Assembly: GCA_030619415.1 (NCBI GenBank)
Contig: JAUXBM010000072.1
Coordinates: forward strand, 1-7,950
Source of the DNA: Chlorobiota bacterium
GTDB lineage: Bacteria; Bacteroidota; Bacteroidia; Bacteroidales; F082
Reading direction: 5' to 3'
Length of the DNA: 7,950 bases
Of the stretch, positions 1 to 7,794 are shown one piece after another. The notes beneath the pieces were generated by a model, which saw only the letters and a list, made by a program, of their open reading frames with translations, did not search any database and was not told the origin of the DNA. The position numbers and the translations under genes are program-made. How positions within the stretch are numbered: position 1 is the first letter of the stretch; each line of letters starts with the position of its first letter.

Positions 1-3000
1 CGACTTGCGGTTAAATACGCCGAGGAGTTCTTTATATTTAATGTTATAGTTGTTGATCAGTTGCTTGATCAATTCATTCTTGCCTTTGTCAGTCGTCCAT
101 TTGTCGGGACTAACCGAAGTGAAATCCAAACTGTTAAGAATTTTTTGACTGAATTTCGTTTTCTGTGGAACCACCGGATCGCCGTAACTGTTGTAAACCC
201 CCTGTGAAGTACGGTTACTGACAAGTACGGTAAGTTTATCGATTAGTTTTGTTCTTAGTTCATCAAAATACTGGTTGTATTCTGCTTCCAGTTCATCAAG
301 AATACCCTTCTCTTTTGCTTTCATCCTGCGATCTTTGATCGCCCTGGAGAATAAATTATTATTGATAACAACCCCTCTCACCGAAGGAGGCGTTTTAAGC
401 GAAGCATTTTTAACATCACCGGCCTTATCCCCGAAGATCGCGCGCAATAATTTTTCTTCCGGAGTAGGATCGCTCTCACCCTTAGGTGTAATCTTACCAA
501 TCAAAATATCGCCTTCATTTACTTCAGCACCAACCCTGATCATACCATCTTCGTCAAGGTCTTTGGTAGCTTCTGCACTCACATTGGGTATATCGTTTGT
601 CAATTCTTCGATACCCCGTTTTGTGTCACGTACTTCAAGTGTAAACTCTTCGATATGTACTGAGGTGAAAATATCCTCTTTAACGATTTTTTCAGAAACA
701 ACAATAGCATCCTCAAAGTTGTAACCTTTCCAGGGCATAAATGCAACCATAAGGTTACGCCCGAGGGCAAGTTCACCATTTTTAGTGGCATAGCCTTCGC
801 AGAGGACCTGGCCTTTAGTAACCTTGTCGCCTTTGCGAACAATCGGCCTGAGGTTGATGGATGTATTTTGGTTGGTTCTTTTAAACTTGGTCAGATAATA
901 TGTTTTTACATCATCATCAAAGCTGACTAATTTTTCCATTTCATCGCGCTTATAGCGGATGACAATCTTACGTGCATCAATATATTCAACAACGCCGGTA
1001 CCTTCTGAGTTAATCAACACACGTGAGTCAATTGCTACATTCGACTCAATGCCCGTACCAACAATGGGTGCCTCGGCATTCAGCAACGGAACAGCTTGTC
1101 TCATCATATTGGAACCCATCAAAGCCCTGTTGGCATCATCGTGTTCAAGGAAAGGAATTAACGAGGCTGCAATGGAGGCAATCTGGTTTGGCGCGATATC
1201 AATCATGGCAACCTCTTCACGAGGTGTGATTGGATAATCGGCCTGGTATCTTACCTTCACTTTTTCATTCACAAAATGCCCCTCGTCGTCAACTATGGTA
1301 TTCGCCTGTGCAATAATTTTGTTTTCCTCTTCTTCAGCACTTAAAAAGATAGGTGGGTGCTCATACGCGATATTGCCGTTCTCTACCTTTCTGTATGGTG
1401 TTTCGATAAAACCAAGTCTGTTGATTTTCGCGTAAACACAAAGAGAGGAGATCAGTCCAATATTTGGGCCCTCAGGTGTCTCGATAGTACATAACCTGCC
1501 GTAGTGCGTATAGTGAACGTCACGAACCTCAAATCCAGCTCTTTCACGCGACAAGCCACCAGGTCCCAGTGCCGAGATACGGCGTTTGTGCGTAAGCTCT
1601 GATAATGGATTGGTCTGATCCATGAACTGGGAAAGTTGGTTGGTTCCAAAAAATGAATTAATAACTGACGATAAGGTTTTCGCGTTAATCAGGTCAGTTG
1701 GTGTAAACACTTCGTTGTCGCGAACATTCATTCTTTCACGAATGGTGCGTGCCATACGGGCAAGTCCTACGCCAAACTGATTGTACAGTTGCTCACCTAC
1801 AGTTCTTACCCTACGATTACTCAAGTGGTCAATATCATCGACTACCGTTTTTTGATTAACCAGCTTGATAAGGTACTTGATGATGAGAATAATGTCTTCT
1901 TTAGTCAGGACCCTCACGTCTGACGAAGTCTGAAGGTTCAGTTTTTTATTAATTCTGTAACGTCCTACTTCGCCCAGATCATATCTTTTGTCTGAAAAGA
2001 ATAGTTTTTCAAAAATTCCACGCGCCGTTTCTTCATCCGGTGGAAGTGCATTCCTTAATTGGAAATAGATGTACTCAACAGCCTCTTTTTCGGAGTTTGT
2101 AGTATCCTTCTGCAGTGTGTTGAATATAATTGAATAATCGGCAAGGTTTGGATCATCTTTGTGTAAGAGTACTGTTTTTACTTTTGCATCAACGATTTGA
2201 TCAATGTGTTCTTTTTCAAGGACAGTTTCTCTTTCAATGATCACGTCATTACGCTCGATGGTAACAACCTCACCTGTATCTTCATCAACAAAATCCTCAA
2301 ACCACGAACGGACAACCCTTGCGGCGAGTTTTCTGCCAAGTACCCTTTTCAGGCCGGCTTTACTTACCTTAATTTCTTCTGCAAGCTCAAATATTTCGAG
2401 AATATCCCGATCGGTTTCATAACCGATGGCCCGCAATAATGTAGTAACAGGCATCTTCTTTTTACGGTCGATGTACGCATACATTACATGATTGATGTCA
2501 GTTGAAAACTCCATCCACGATCCCTTAAACGGGATAATCCTGGCTGAGTACAACTGTGTACCATTTGCATGCCGGTGTTGTCCGAAGAAAACACCTGGTG
2601 ATCTGTGAAGCTGTGAAACAACTACACGCTCAGCACCATTCACTACAAATGTACCTTTTGGAGTCATGTAGGGAATCATTCCCAGGTACACATCCTGTAC
2701 GATTGTTTCAAAATCCTCATGTTCAGGGTCAGTACAATACAGTTTTAATTTCGCTTTAAGCGGAACACTGTAAGTTAATCCACGTTCCAGCGTTTCTGTG
2801 AGGCTATAGCGTGGCGGATCAACAAAGTAATCCTGGAATTCAAGTACAAAATTATTTCGGGCATCAGTAATTGGAAAGTTTTCAGCAAAAACCCTGAATA
2901 AACCTTCATTCTGCCGGTTTTCCGGATTGGTTTCCAACTGGAAAAAATCCTTGAACGATTTCAATTGAATATCAAGGAAATCAGGATAAGGCAGCTGGTG

Positions 3001-3045
3001 TTTTGTTGATGCGAAACTGATTCTATCGGTTTTAATTTCAGCCAA
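1..3045 (-). CDS. rpoB: RNA polymerase beta subunit RpoB (N-terminal 1015 residues, 3' end outside window)
   Basis: This encodes the beta subunit of RNA polymerase, which forms one side of the active-site cleft and binds rifampicin. The reading frame is open from 3045 to the window edge and begins [13 protein letters not shown], followed by the conserved [11 protein letters not shown]. The rifampicin pocket is at residues 470-495 ([15 protein letters not shown], then [11 protein letters not shown]), followed by [22 protein letters not shown] and [13 protein letters not shown]. The residues equivalent to E. coli Q513, D516, H526 and S531 (here Q473, D476, H486, S491) are the sensitive forms. 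[12 protein letters not shown] lies near 770-781 and holds the E. coli E813/D814 pair. The C-terminal part with the GRHGNKG motif is outside the window. The start is TTG at 3045-3043: an in-frame TAA lies at 3060-3058 with no ATG or GTG between, and the conserved N-terminus leaves no room for a later start. It is last in the visible operon, 136 bases after rplL. Confidence 0.97.
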   Translation of the reverse strand, partial: MAEIKTDRISFASTKHQLPYPDFLDIQLKSFKDFFQLETNPENRQNEGLFRVFAENFPITDARNNFVLEFQDYFVDPPRYSLTETLERGLTYSVPLKAKLKLYCTDPEHEDFETIVQDVYLGMIPYMTPKGTFVVNGAERVVVSQLHRSPGVFFGQHRHANGTQLYSARIIPFKGSWMEFSTDINHVMYAYIDRKKKMPVTTLLRAIGYETDRDILEIFELAEEIKVSKAGLKRVLGRKLAARVVRSWFEDFVDEDTGEVVTIERNDVIIERETVLEKEHIDQIVDAKVKTVLLHKDDPNLADYSIIFNTLQKDTTNSEKEAVEYIYFQLRNALPPDEETARGIFEKLFFSDKRYDLGEVGRYRINKKLNLQTSSDVRVLTKEDIILIIKYLIKLVNQKTVVDDIDHLSNRRVRTVGEQLYNQFGVGLARMARTIRERMNVRDNEVFTPTDLINAKTLSSVINSFFGTNQLSQFMDQTNPLSELTHKRRISALGPGGLSRERAGFEVRDVHYTHYGRLCTIETPEGPNIGLISSLCVYAKINRLGFIETPYRKVENGNIAYEHPPIFLSAEEEENKIIAQANTIVDDEGHFVNEKVKVRYQADYPITPREEVAMIDIAPNQIASIAASLIPFLEHDDANRALMGSNMMRQAVPLLNAEAPIVGTGIESNVAIDSRVLINSEGTGVVEYIDARKIVIRYKRDEMEKLVSFDDDVKTYYLTKFKRTNQNTSINLRPIVRKGDKVTKGQVLCEGYATKNGELALGRNLMVAFMPWKGYNFEDAIVVSEKIVKEDIFTSVHIEEFTLEVRDTKRGIEELTNDIPNVSAEATKDLDEDGMIRVGAEVNEGDILIGKITPKGESDPTPEEKLLRAIFGDKAGDVKNASLKTPPSVRGVVINNNLFSRAIKDRRMKAKEKGILDELEAEYNQYFDELRTKLIDKLTVLVSNRTSQGVYNSYGDPVVPQKTKFSQKILNSLDFTSVSPDKWTTDKGKNELIKQLINNYNIKYKELLGVFNRKS

Positions 3046-3073
3046 GGGAAATGGGTTTTAAGTGTTACAAAAC

Positions 3074-3089
3074 CTGGTTCAAAAACCAG
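3074..3089 (-). promoter_or_regulatory. Small hairpin before rpoB, possible weak attenuator
   Basis: In the operon transcript CUGGUU pairs with AACCAG around a four-base loop (perfect six-base stem), followed by GUUUUG. This resembles a weak rho-independent terminator, but the U run is short and interrupted. It lies about 30 bases before the rpoB TTG start. An attenuator role is inferred; a chance hairpin is possible. Confidence 0.4.
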
Positions 3090-3120
3090 AAATTCACTAG
3101 AAATATGTAAAAGAACAAAT

Positions 3121-3164
3121 AGCCGTAAACCCCTATCCCTAAAATCAGGACAGAGGTTTCGGCT
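3121..3164 (-). promoter_or_regulatory. Long stem-loop in the rplL-rpoB spacer, candidate RNase III or attenuation site
   Basis: The minus-strand transcript can form an 18-pair stem with one bulged base (3126) and a seven-base loop (3140-3146). The outer arms are AGCCG/CGGCU and AAACC/GGUUU. Inside, three positions that are C-A mismatches on the plus strand (3132/3154, 3135/3151, 3139/3147) become G-U pairs in the transcript, so the structure fits the operon RNA and not the other strand. No U tract follows, so it is not a standard terminator. In E. coli the rplL-rpoB spacer carries an attenuator and an RNase III cleavage site; a similar job here is inferred. Confidence 0.65.
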
Positions 3165-3181
3165 TGTGAGTCAGTATTTAA

Positions 3182-3559
3182 CTACTTAACCTCTACTTCG
3201 GCGCCAGCTTCTTTCAACTGAGCTTCCAAAGCATCGGCTTCGTCTTTCGAAACGCCTTCTCTGATGGCTTTCGGTGCAGAATCAACTAATTCTTTTGATT
3301 CTTTAAGTCCCAAGCTGGTTAATTCTTTAACCAGTTTAACTACTGCGAGTTTTGACTGTCCGGGAGCTAACAGGATAACATCAAAAGCGGTTTTTTCTTC
3401 AGGAGCATCGCCTTCACCGCCAGCGGCGGGACCGGCTACTGCAACTGCAGCTGCTGCTGGTTCAATACCATATTCGTCTTTCAGGATGTCAGCCAACTCG
3501 TTAACTTCTTTAACAGTTAACCCAACCAGTTGCTCTGCAAATGCTTTTAAATCTGCCAT
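3182..3559 (-). CDS. rplL: Large ribosomal subunit protein L7/L12 (bL12)
   Basis: This is the multicopy acidic stalk protein that recruits EF-Tu, EF-G and IF2 to the ribosome and stimulates their GTPase activity. The 125-residue length is normal. Residues 1-33 form the helical dimerisation domain that docks on L10. Residues 34-55 are an Ala/Gly-rich flexible hinge. Residues 56-125 are the factor-binding C-terminal domain, with [31 protein letters not shown] and the terminal AGAEVEVK. It follows rplJ by 61 AT-rich bases. The start is an ATG preceded by an A-rich stretch and no Shine-Dalgarno, as expected in Bacteroidota. L12 is needed in several copies per ribosome, so separate efficient initiation here is expected. 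Identification is certain. Confidence 0.99.
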   Translation of the reverse strand: MADLKAFAEQLVGLTVKEVNELADILKDEYGIEPAAAAVAVAGPAAGGEGDAPEEKTAFDVILLAPGQSKLAVVKLVKELTSLGLKESKELVDSAPKAIREGVSKDEADALEAQLKEAGAEVEVK

Positions 3560-3620
3560 TTTATTATCTTTTTTTAAATGTTTAATAAATTCTAACTAAT
3601 AATTTTTCAAATAATATACC

Positions 3621-4142
3621 CTACTCGCTTTTCTCGGATAAGGTCTTAAGAATTCCGCTCAGTTTTGAACCACCGGACTGCAATGCTGATATAACATTTT
3701 TAGCAGGTGATTGCAATAAGGCAACAATGTCCGCAACCAGTTCGTCTTTCGACTTGATGGTAGTAAGGAATGCCAACTGATCGTCTCCCAAATAGGTCAT
3801 CTCTTCGATGAATGCACCTTTCAGAATAGGCCGATCAGATTTTTTCCTGAATTCTTTAATCATTTTTGCAGGACCGTTTCCAGCCTCAGCAAACATGATC
3901 GAAGTATTGCCTTTGAGTGTTTCGTATAACTCATCATAATTTCTCTCAGCAGATTCCATCGCTTTCTTCAGAAGGGTGTTTTTTACTACTTGCATTTTAA
4001 TACCATGCTTATAGCAAAGTCTTCTGAGATTACTGGTTGCTTCTGCATTCAAGTTAGAAACATCAGTAATATAGAAATTGTTATTCTCTGTCAACTGCTG
4101 AGTTAAAGAATCGATAAGCTGTTTTTTATCTTCTTTTCTCAT
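3621..4142 (-). CDS. rplJ: Large ribosomal subunit protein L10 (uL10)
   Basis: L10 is the base of the L7/L12 stalk: its N-terminal globular domain binds 23S rRNA beside L11, and its C-terminal helix carries the L12 dimers. The protein is 173 residues, a usual length. The family signature VVKNTLLKKA is at residues 52-61, and GNTSIMFA at 78-85 belongs to the globular core. The C-terminal helix from about residue 135 (DELVADIVALLQSPAK, then ISALQSGGSKLSGIL) is the L12-binding segment. It starts at an ATG 15 bases after the rplA stop, so it is probably translated from the same message. In E. coli L10, in complex with L12, represses this message through a leader before rplJ. Here any such leader would have to lie inside rplA, and I did not recognise one. 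Confidence 0.99.
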   Translation of the reverse strand: MRKEDKKQLIDSLTQQLTENNNFYITDVSNLNAEATSNLRRLCYKHGIKMQVVKNTLLKKAMESAERNYDELYETLKGNTSIMFAEAGNGPAKMIKEFRKKSDRPILKGAFIEEMTYLGDDQLAFLTTIKSKDELVADIVALLQSPAKNVISALQSGGSKLSGILKTLSEKSE

Positions 4143-4157
4143 AACTTCTGGGTACTT

Positions 4158-4859
4158 TTAAATTTGAGCAGTAAATGATTTTGCATCTACCAAAATACCA
4201 GGGCTCATGGTGCTCGACAGGTAAATACTTTTAACATAAGTACCTTTCGATGAAGCCGGTTTCATTTTTTCAATCGTTGAAACAAGTTCAATGGCATTGT
4301 CCATTATTTGACCGTGTTCAAAACTTAATTTGGCAACGGCAGAATGTATAATACCAAACTTATCAACTTTGAAATCAATTTTACCAGCTTTGGCAGCAGT
4401 TACTGCTTTGCCAACTTCCATGGTTACAGTTCCGGTTTTTGGATTAGGCATTAAACCACGAGGGCCTAAAATACGTCCTAATGCACCAACCTTCGGCATA
4501 ACACTGGGCATAGTAATCACAACATCAATGTCTGTCCAACCACCTTTGATTTTCTGAACATATTCATCCAATCCAACGTAGTCGGCTCCTGCAGCTTTAG
4601 CTTCTTCTTCCTTATCAGGTGTACACAACACGAGAATTTTAACTTCTTTACCTGTACCGTGAGGTAAGGTTACAGAACCTCTAACCATTTGGTTAGCTTT
4701 TCTCGGGTCAACGCCCAGCCTGATGTTTAAATCAACGGAAGCATCAAATTTTGCATAAGAAATCTCTTTTACTAATTCAACGGCCTCTGTTAAGGAGTAC
4801 TGTTTTTCACTATCGAATTTGGCTAAAGCTTCTTTGTATTTTTTAGTCAATTTTGCCAT
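4158..4859 (-). CDS. rplA: Large ribosomal subunit protein L1 (uL1)
   Basis: L1 forms the mobile L1 stalk of the 50S subunit, which guides deacylated tRNA out of the E site. At 233 residues it has normal bacterial length. It shows the two-domain L1 layout: domain I is split between the N- and C-terminal parts, and domain II lies roughly in residues 70-160. The hallmark [10 protein letters not shown] is at 131-140, followed by [25 protein letters not shown] near the C-terminus belongs to the rRNA-binding face. In other bacteria L1 also represses the L11-L1 message. The gene lies 37 bases after rplK and 15 before rplJ. Unlike the other genes here, it has a full Shine-Dalgarno AGGAGG before its ATG, which supports the chosen start. 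Confidence 0.99.
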   Translation of the reverse strand: MAKLTKKYKEALAKFDSEKQYSLTEAVELVKEISYAKFDASVDLNIRLGVDPRKANQMVRGSVTLPHGTGKEVKILVLCTPDKEEEAKAAGADYVGLDEYVQKIKGGWTDIDVVITMPSVMPKVGALGRILGPRGLMPNPKTGTVTMEVGKAVTAAKAGKIDFKVDKFGIIHSAVAKLSFEHGQIMDNAIELVSTIEKMKPASSKGTYVKSIYLSSTMSPGILVDAKSFTAQI

Positions 4860-4864
4860 ATTCT

Positions 4865-4870
4865 CCTCCT
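4865..4870 (-). promoter_or_regulatory. Consensus Shine-Dalgarno for rplA
   Basis: The minus strand reads AGGAGGAGAATATG, so a complete AGGAGG ends five bases before the rplA ATG. The other protein genes in the window have AT-rich leaders without such a motif, so this site stands out. Confidence 0.8.
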
Positions 4871-4896
4871 GTTAACAATTTTACGTTAACTTTTTT

Positions 4897-5340
4897 TTAT
4901 ACTTCTGCGGGGAATTTACCTTTTACTTTCACACCCATGCTTCGTGCGGTACCAGCTACCATACGCATTGCCGATTCAACAGAGAAAGCATTTAAATCTT
5001 TCATCTTTCCTTCTGCAATATTTCTTACCTGTTCCCAGGTAATCGTAGCTACTTTGGCACGGTTTGGCTCTGCAGATCCTTTTTTCAGCTTTGCAGCTTC
5101 TTTGATCTGTACAGCAACCGGCGGTGTTTTGATGATGAAATCAAAGGATTTATCCTTATAAACAGTAATGATAGCAGGAATAACCTTACCGGCCTGATCC
5201 TGCGTACGGGCATTAAACTGTTTACAGAATTCCATGATGTTCACACCTTTGGCACCCAATGCCGGCCCAACAGGTGGTGAAGGATTTGCGGCCCCTCCCC
5301 GAATCTGTAATTTAATTAATCCACTTACTTCTTTTGCCAT
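4897..5340 (-). CDS. rplK: Large ribosomal subunit protein L11 (uL11)
   Basis: L11 binds the GTPase-associated region of 23S rRNA with L10 at the stalk base. It takes part in factor-dependent GTP hydrolysis, in RelA activation in many bacteria, and in thiopeptide binding. The 147-residue protein has the expected two domains. The N-terminal domain (about 1-70) carries the proline-rich [11 protein letters not shown] at 19-29, the loop associated with thiostrepton sensitivity. The C-terminal rRNA-binding domain (about 72-140) ends with GTARSMG at 130-136. The ATG is preceded directly by an AT-rich palindrome (5341-5358) and not by a Shine-Dalgarno. It lies 38 bases after nusG and 37 before rplA, in the standard nusG-rplK-rplA order. 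Confidence 0.99.
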   Translation of the reverse strand: MAKEVSGLIKLQIRGGAANPSPPVGPALGAKGVNIMEFCKQFNARTQDQAGKVIPAIITVYKDKSFDFIIKTPPVAVQIKEAAKLKKGSAEPNRAKVATITWEQVRNIAEGKMKDLNAFSVESAMRMVAGTARSMGVKVKGKFPAEV

Positions 5341-5358
5341 TTTAAACAGATGTTTAAA
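5341..5358 (-). promoter_or_regulatory. AT-rich palindrome abutting the rplK start codon
   Basis: The minus strand reads TTTAAACATCTGTTTAAA immediately before the rplK ATG. The arms are perfect and could form a seven-pair hairpin with an ATCT loop next to the start codon. It is mostly A-U pairs, so stability is doubtful. It could affect rplK initiation or simply reflect the A-rich leaders common in this phylum. Confidence 0.35.
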
Positions 5359-5378
5359 ATTTGTGATAATGTTTAAAT

Positions 5379-5924
5379 CTATTCTTTTTCAACCTGCATA
5401 AAGTTGAGTTCCAACGGAGTTTTTCGTCCAAAGATCTTTACCATTACTTTCAGCTTTTTCTTCTCTTCATTTATCTCTTCAATAATTCCGCTGAAACTGT
5501 TGAAGGGTCCATCGATAACTTTGACCGATTCTCCAACAATAAATGGTACGTTCACTTCTTCACCCAGCTCTGCCAGTTCATCAACCTTACCCAATATTCG
5601 CTTTACTTCGGCAGGCCTGATCGGTTCAGCTACTCCACGTGTTCCAAGAAAACCCAAAACATTGGGTACATTCCTGATGATGTGGGGTATTTCACCTGAT
5701 AAGTCTGCTTCAATCAGCACATAACCGGGAAAATAGTTTCGCTCTTTGCTCACTTTTTTCCCTTTCCGTAATTGGTAGACCTTTTCTTTAGGGATCAGTA
5801 TCTGTAGGATACCATCCTGAAGTTTCAAACGGTTAATTTCACTTTCAAGGTATTCCTTTACCTTGTTTTCTTTACCGCTGATCGCTCTTACCACATACCA
5901 TTTATGAACTGATTGTTCGCTCAT
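5379..5924 (-). CDS. nusG: Transcription elongation/antitermination factor NusG
   Basis: NusG binds the RNA polymerase clamp through its N-terminal domain. Through its KOW domain it contacts Rho or ribosomal protein S10, linking transcription to termination or to the leading ribosome. The protein is 181 residues, typical for plain NusG without added domains. The NGN domain starts at [12 protein letters not shown] (8-19) and contains [11 protein letters not shown] (63-73) and [10 protein letters not shown] (85-94). The KOW segment begins around residue 127 with [16 protein letters not shown] (131-146). Both family hallmarks are intact. The ATG at 5924 lies 77 bases after secE, in an AT-rich spacer with no Shine-Dalgarno. 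Position in a secE-nusG-rplK run marks it as the housekeeping copy and not a capsule-type paralogue. Confidence 0.98.
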   Translation of the reverse strand: MSEQSVHKWYVVRAISGKENKVKEYLESEINRLKLQDGILQILIPKEKVYQLRKGKKVSKERNYFPGYVLIEADLSGEIPHIIRNVPNVLGFLGTRGVAEPIRPAEVKRILGKVDELAELGEEVNVPFIVGESVKVIDGPFNSFSGIIEEINEEKKKLKVMVKIFGRKTPLELNFMQVEKE

Positions 5925-6001
5925 CGCAGGGAGATTGGTTTTAGTTTAAACAGTTTGTATTTATAATTGATTAGAATAATACTTTTTACATTCTCTCATA
6001 A

Positions 6002-6205
6002 CTAGAAAAGATCTATTGTATAGAAACTTTCCAGTACACTTGAGAATGAGATGTCCATCAAATAAACGACTATTGCGATTAAAAGGGAAGCGACGGACAC
6101 GACTATTGCACTATTCTGCAGCTCACTCCAACTTGGCCAGGATACTTTATGCATCCATTCGTTATAACTCTCTTTAAAATAATTTAGTACACTAAATTTT
6201 GCCAT
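6002..6205 (-). CDS. secE: Protein translocase subunit SecE
   Basis: SecE is the small membrane subunit that clamps the two halves of the SecY export channel in the inner membrane. The 67-residue protein has the minimal single-span form seen in most bacteria, unlike the three-span E. coli protein. An amphipathic N-terminal segment (1-28) ends in the family motif KVSWPSWSE (20-28), and one hydrophobic span follows at about 31-51 (SAIVVSVASLLIAIVVYLM). The start chosen is the ATG at 6205. The frame stays open to an ATG at 6253, but that extension reads through the tRNA-Trp gene and gives the usual anti-tRNA string, so it is not real. The true leader is only 17 bases after the tRNA 3' end, so tRNA processing would generate the mRNA 5' end. 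Confidence 0.96.
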   Translation of the reverse strand: MAKFSVLNYFKESYNEWMHKVSWPSWSELQNSAIVVSVASLLIAIVVYLMDISFSSVLESFYTIDLF

Positions 6206-6222
6206 TTCAGATAATTGTTTTG

Positions 6223-6295
6223 CACGGGTGGTAGGAATCGAACCCACAACCAATGGTTTTGGAGACCACTACTCTACCAATTGAGCTACACCCGT
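6223..6295 (-). tRNA. tRNA-Trp (anticodon CCA)
   Basis: The 73-base gene folds as a standard cloverleaf. The acceptor arms are ACGGGTG/CACCCGT with discriminator G. The anticodon loop CTCCAAA, with CCA at 6262-6260, sits between GTGGT and ACCAT, and the T loop contains GGTTCGAATCC. CCA is not encoded: the DNA continues GCA. It lies between tuf and secE, as in many Bacteroidota, so processing here should split the tuf message from the secE-nusG-rpl message. Confidence 0.98.
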
Positions 6296-6304
6296 ATTGT
6301 TACA

Positions 6305-6344
6305 AGCCAAAGGTATTCCGAATAAATCCGAAATACCTTAAGCT
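6305..6344 (-). promoter_or_regulatory. Long stem-loop in the tuf to tRNA-Trp spacer
   Basis: The transcript can form a 13-pair stem, AAGGUAUU plus UCGGA pairing with UUCGG plus AAUACCUU, closed by a four-base loop (6323-6326). After a small internal loop, AGC/GCU (6305-6307 with 6342-6344) extends it. Two positions (6318/6331 and 6321/6328) pair as G-U only in minus-strand RNA. It begins 17 bases after the tuf stop. No U run follows, so termination is unlikely. Roles in 3'-end protection of tuf mRNA, RNase III processing or attenuation are inferences. Confidence 0.65.
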
Positions 6345-6360
6345 ATATTTTATATTAACC

Positions 6361-7551
6361 TTAGTCAAGAATTTCAGTTACCTGACCAGCACCAACCGTA
6401 CGTCCACCTTCGCGGATAGCAAAACGGAGTCCTTTGTTCATGGCGATTTTCTGGATGAGTTCAACTGTAATTGTAAGGTTGTCACCAGGCATTACCATTT
6501 CAGTTCCTTCCGGAAGGAAAATCTCTCCTGTTACGTCAGTTGTTCTAAAGTAGAATTGCGGACGGTATTTGTTGTGAAATGGAGTGTGACGTCCACCTTC
6601 TTCTTTTTTAAGGATATAAACCTCTGCTTTAAATTTTTGGTGTGGAGTTACACTTCCCGGTTTGGCAATAACCATTCCCCTGGTAATTTCTGTTTTCCCA
6701 ATACCTCTCAAGAGTAAACCAGCATTGTCACCGGCTTCACCTCTGTCAAGAATCTTACGGAACATTTCAACACCGGTAATAGTCGAGCCAAGGCCTTTTG
6801 GGGCACCCATTCCAATCAAATCTACTTTGTCGCCTGAGTTGATAATACCTGTTTCAATTCTTCCGGTAGCAACTGTTCCACGTCCTGTAATTGAAAATAC
6901 ATCTTCAACAGGCATAAGGAATGGTTTGTCAATGTCGCGTTTGGGTAGTTTAATCCATGTATCACAAGCTTCCATCAATTCTATGATTTGACCTTGCCAC
7001 TTTTCTTCTCCGTTGAGCGCTCCGAGTGCAGAACCTTGAATAATTGGTGTGTCGTCTCCGGGATATTCGTAAAATGAAAGTAGTTCACGGATTTCCATAT
7101 CAACCAATTCAAGTAGCTCCTCATCGTCCACCATATCCACTTTGTTCATGAATACAACGAGACTGGGAACACCTACCTGACGAGCAAGAAGGATGTGCTC
7201 ACGTGTTTGTGGCATTGGGCCATCAGTAGCAGCAACAACCAAAATTGCGCCGTCCATTTGAGCAGCACCAGTAACCATGTTCTTAACGTAGTCGGCGTGA
7301 CCCGGACAGTCAACGTGAGCATAGTGACGGTTATCAGTCGCATACTCAACGTGCGCTGTGTTAATTGTAATCCCTCTCTCTTTTTCTTCAGGAGCATTAT
7401 CAATTGAATCAAAAGAAGCAAATTCTGCCAATCCTTTTTCAGCCAATGTCTGAGTGATTGCAGCTGTTAGTGTGGTTTTACCGTGGTCAACGTGTCCAAT
7501 TGTACCTATGTTAACATGAGGTTTGGACCGATCAAATGTTTCTTTAGCCAT
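6361..7551 (-). CDS. tuf: Translation elongation factor Tu (EF-Tu)
   Basis: EF-Tu is the GTPase that delivers aminoacyl-tRNA to the ribosomal A site. The 396-residue protein is full length. The G domain shows G1 GHVDHGKT (19-26), switch [13 protein letters not shown] (59-70), G3 DCPGHADY (81-88) with the catalytic histidine H85, G4 NKVD (136-139) and G5 SAL (174-176). Beta-barrel domains II and III follow (about 205-300 and 300-396), with [13 protein letters not shown] in II and the C-terminal [15 protein letters not shown] in III. The ATG at 7551 follows an AT-rich leader without a Shine-Dalgarno. tRNA-Thr lies 52 bases upstream and tRNA-Trp 65 bases downstream, matching the tRNA-tuf arrangement known from E. 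coli tufB. Whether a second tuf copy exists cannot be seen here. Confidence 0.99.
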   Translation of the reverse strand: MAKETFDRSKPHVNIGTIGHVDHGKTTLTAAITQTLAEKGLAEFASFDSIDNAPEEKERGITINTAHVEYATDNRHYAHVDCPGHADYVKNMVTGAAQMDGAILVVAATDGPMPQTREHILLARQVGVPSLVVFMNKVDMVDDEELLELVDMEIRELLSFYEYPGDDTPIIQGSALGALNGEEKWQGQIIELMEACDTWIKLPKRDIDKPFLMPVEDVFSITGRGTVATGRIETGIINSGDKVDLIGMGAPKGLGSTITGVEMFRKILDRGEAGDNAGLLLRGIGKTEITRGMVIAKPGSVTPHQKFKAEVYILKKEEGGRHTPFHNKYRPQFYFRTTDVTGEIFLPEGTEMVMPGDNLTITVELIQKIAMNKGLRFAIREGGRTVGAGQVTEILD

Positions 7552-7603
7552 ATCAAAACTTGTTTATAAAAATTAATGTTATTCAGTAAAAAAAATCCTT
7601 TTG

Positions 7604-7675
7604 AGCCGAGGACGAGAATTGAACTCGTGACCTCTTCCTTACCAAGGAAGCGCTCTGCCCCTGAGCTACCCCGGC
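7604..7675 (-). tRNA. tRNA-Thr (anticodon GGT)
   Basis: The 72-base cloverleaf has acceptor arms GCCGGGG/CCTCGGC with one G-U pair and discriminator T. The D arm is GCTCAGGGGCAGAGC. The anticodon stem CTTCC/GGAAG frames loop TTGGTAA, with GGT at 7643-7641. The T loop is GTTCAATTC. CCA is not encoded. It is seven bases after tRNA-Gly and 52 before tuf, consistent with one precursor transcript. Confidence 0.98.
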
Positions 7676-7682
7676 ATTTTTG

Positions 7683-7755
7683 AGCGGGAGACCGGGCTCG
7701 AACCGGCCACCTACAGCTTGGAAGGCTGTCGCTCTACCAGATGAGCTACTCCCGC
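7683..7755 (-). tRNA. tRNA-Gly (anticodon TCC)
   Basis: The 73-base cloverleaf has perfect acceptor arms GCGGGAG/CTCCCGC and discriminator T. The anticodon stem ACAGC/GCTGT frames loop CTTCCAA, with TCC at 7722-7720. The T arm is CCGGTTCGAGCCCGG. CCA is not encoded. It is separated from tRNA-Tyr by 81 bases holding the heptamer repeat. Confidence 0.98.
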
Positions 7756-7759
7756 TTAA

Positions 7760-7794
7760 GAGTTTCGAGTCTCGAGTTTCGAGTTTCGAGTTTT
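7760..7794. repeat. Five tandem copies of the heptamer GAGTTTC
   Basis: On the plus strand five seven-base units follow one another: GAGTTTC, GAGTCTC, GAGTTTC, GAGTTTC, GAGTTTT. The two imperfect units differ from the consensus by single transitions. The array fills much of the tRNA-Gly to tRNA-Tyr spacer. It contains no gene. Its copy number elsewhere in the genome is unknown from this window. Confidence 0.9.

Noticed and set aside
275..1237. Plus-strand open frames opposite rpoB
   Set aside because: They are antisense shadows of a clearly coding, conserved frame and have serine-rich, low-information translations.
1561..1680. Rifampicin-resistance mutation in rpoB
   Set aside because: The classic pocket residues (Q473, D476, H486, R489, S491 here) are all in the sensitive state.
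4143..4157. L10-type autoregulatory leader before rplJ
   Set aside because: Only 15 bases separate rplA and rplJ, and I could not recognise a leader fold inside the end of rplA by eye.
6206..6253. N-terminal extension of SecE by 16 residues (open frame from ATG at 6253)
   Set aside because: The extra codons lie in the tRNA-Trp gene and its short 3' spacer; the internal ATG at 6205 gives a standard SecE.
6305..6344. Rho-independent terminator after tuf
   Set aside because: The stem is good, but no U run follows on the minus strand and the operon continues into tRNA-Trp and secE.
6253..6717. Plus-strand 154-codon open frame over tRNA-Trp and the end of tuf
   Set aside because: It runs antisense through a tRNA gene, the hairpin and the conserved tuf C-terminus, so it is not a plausible gene.
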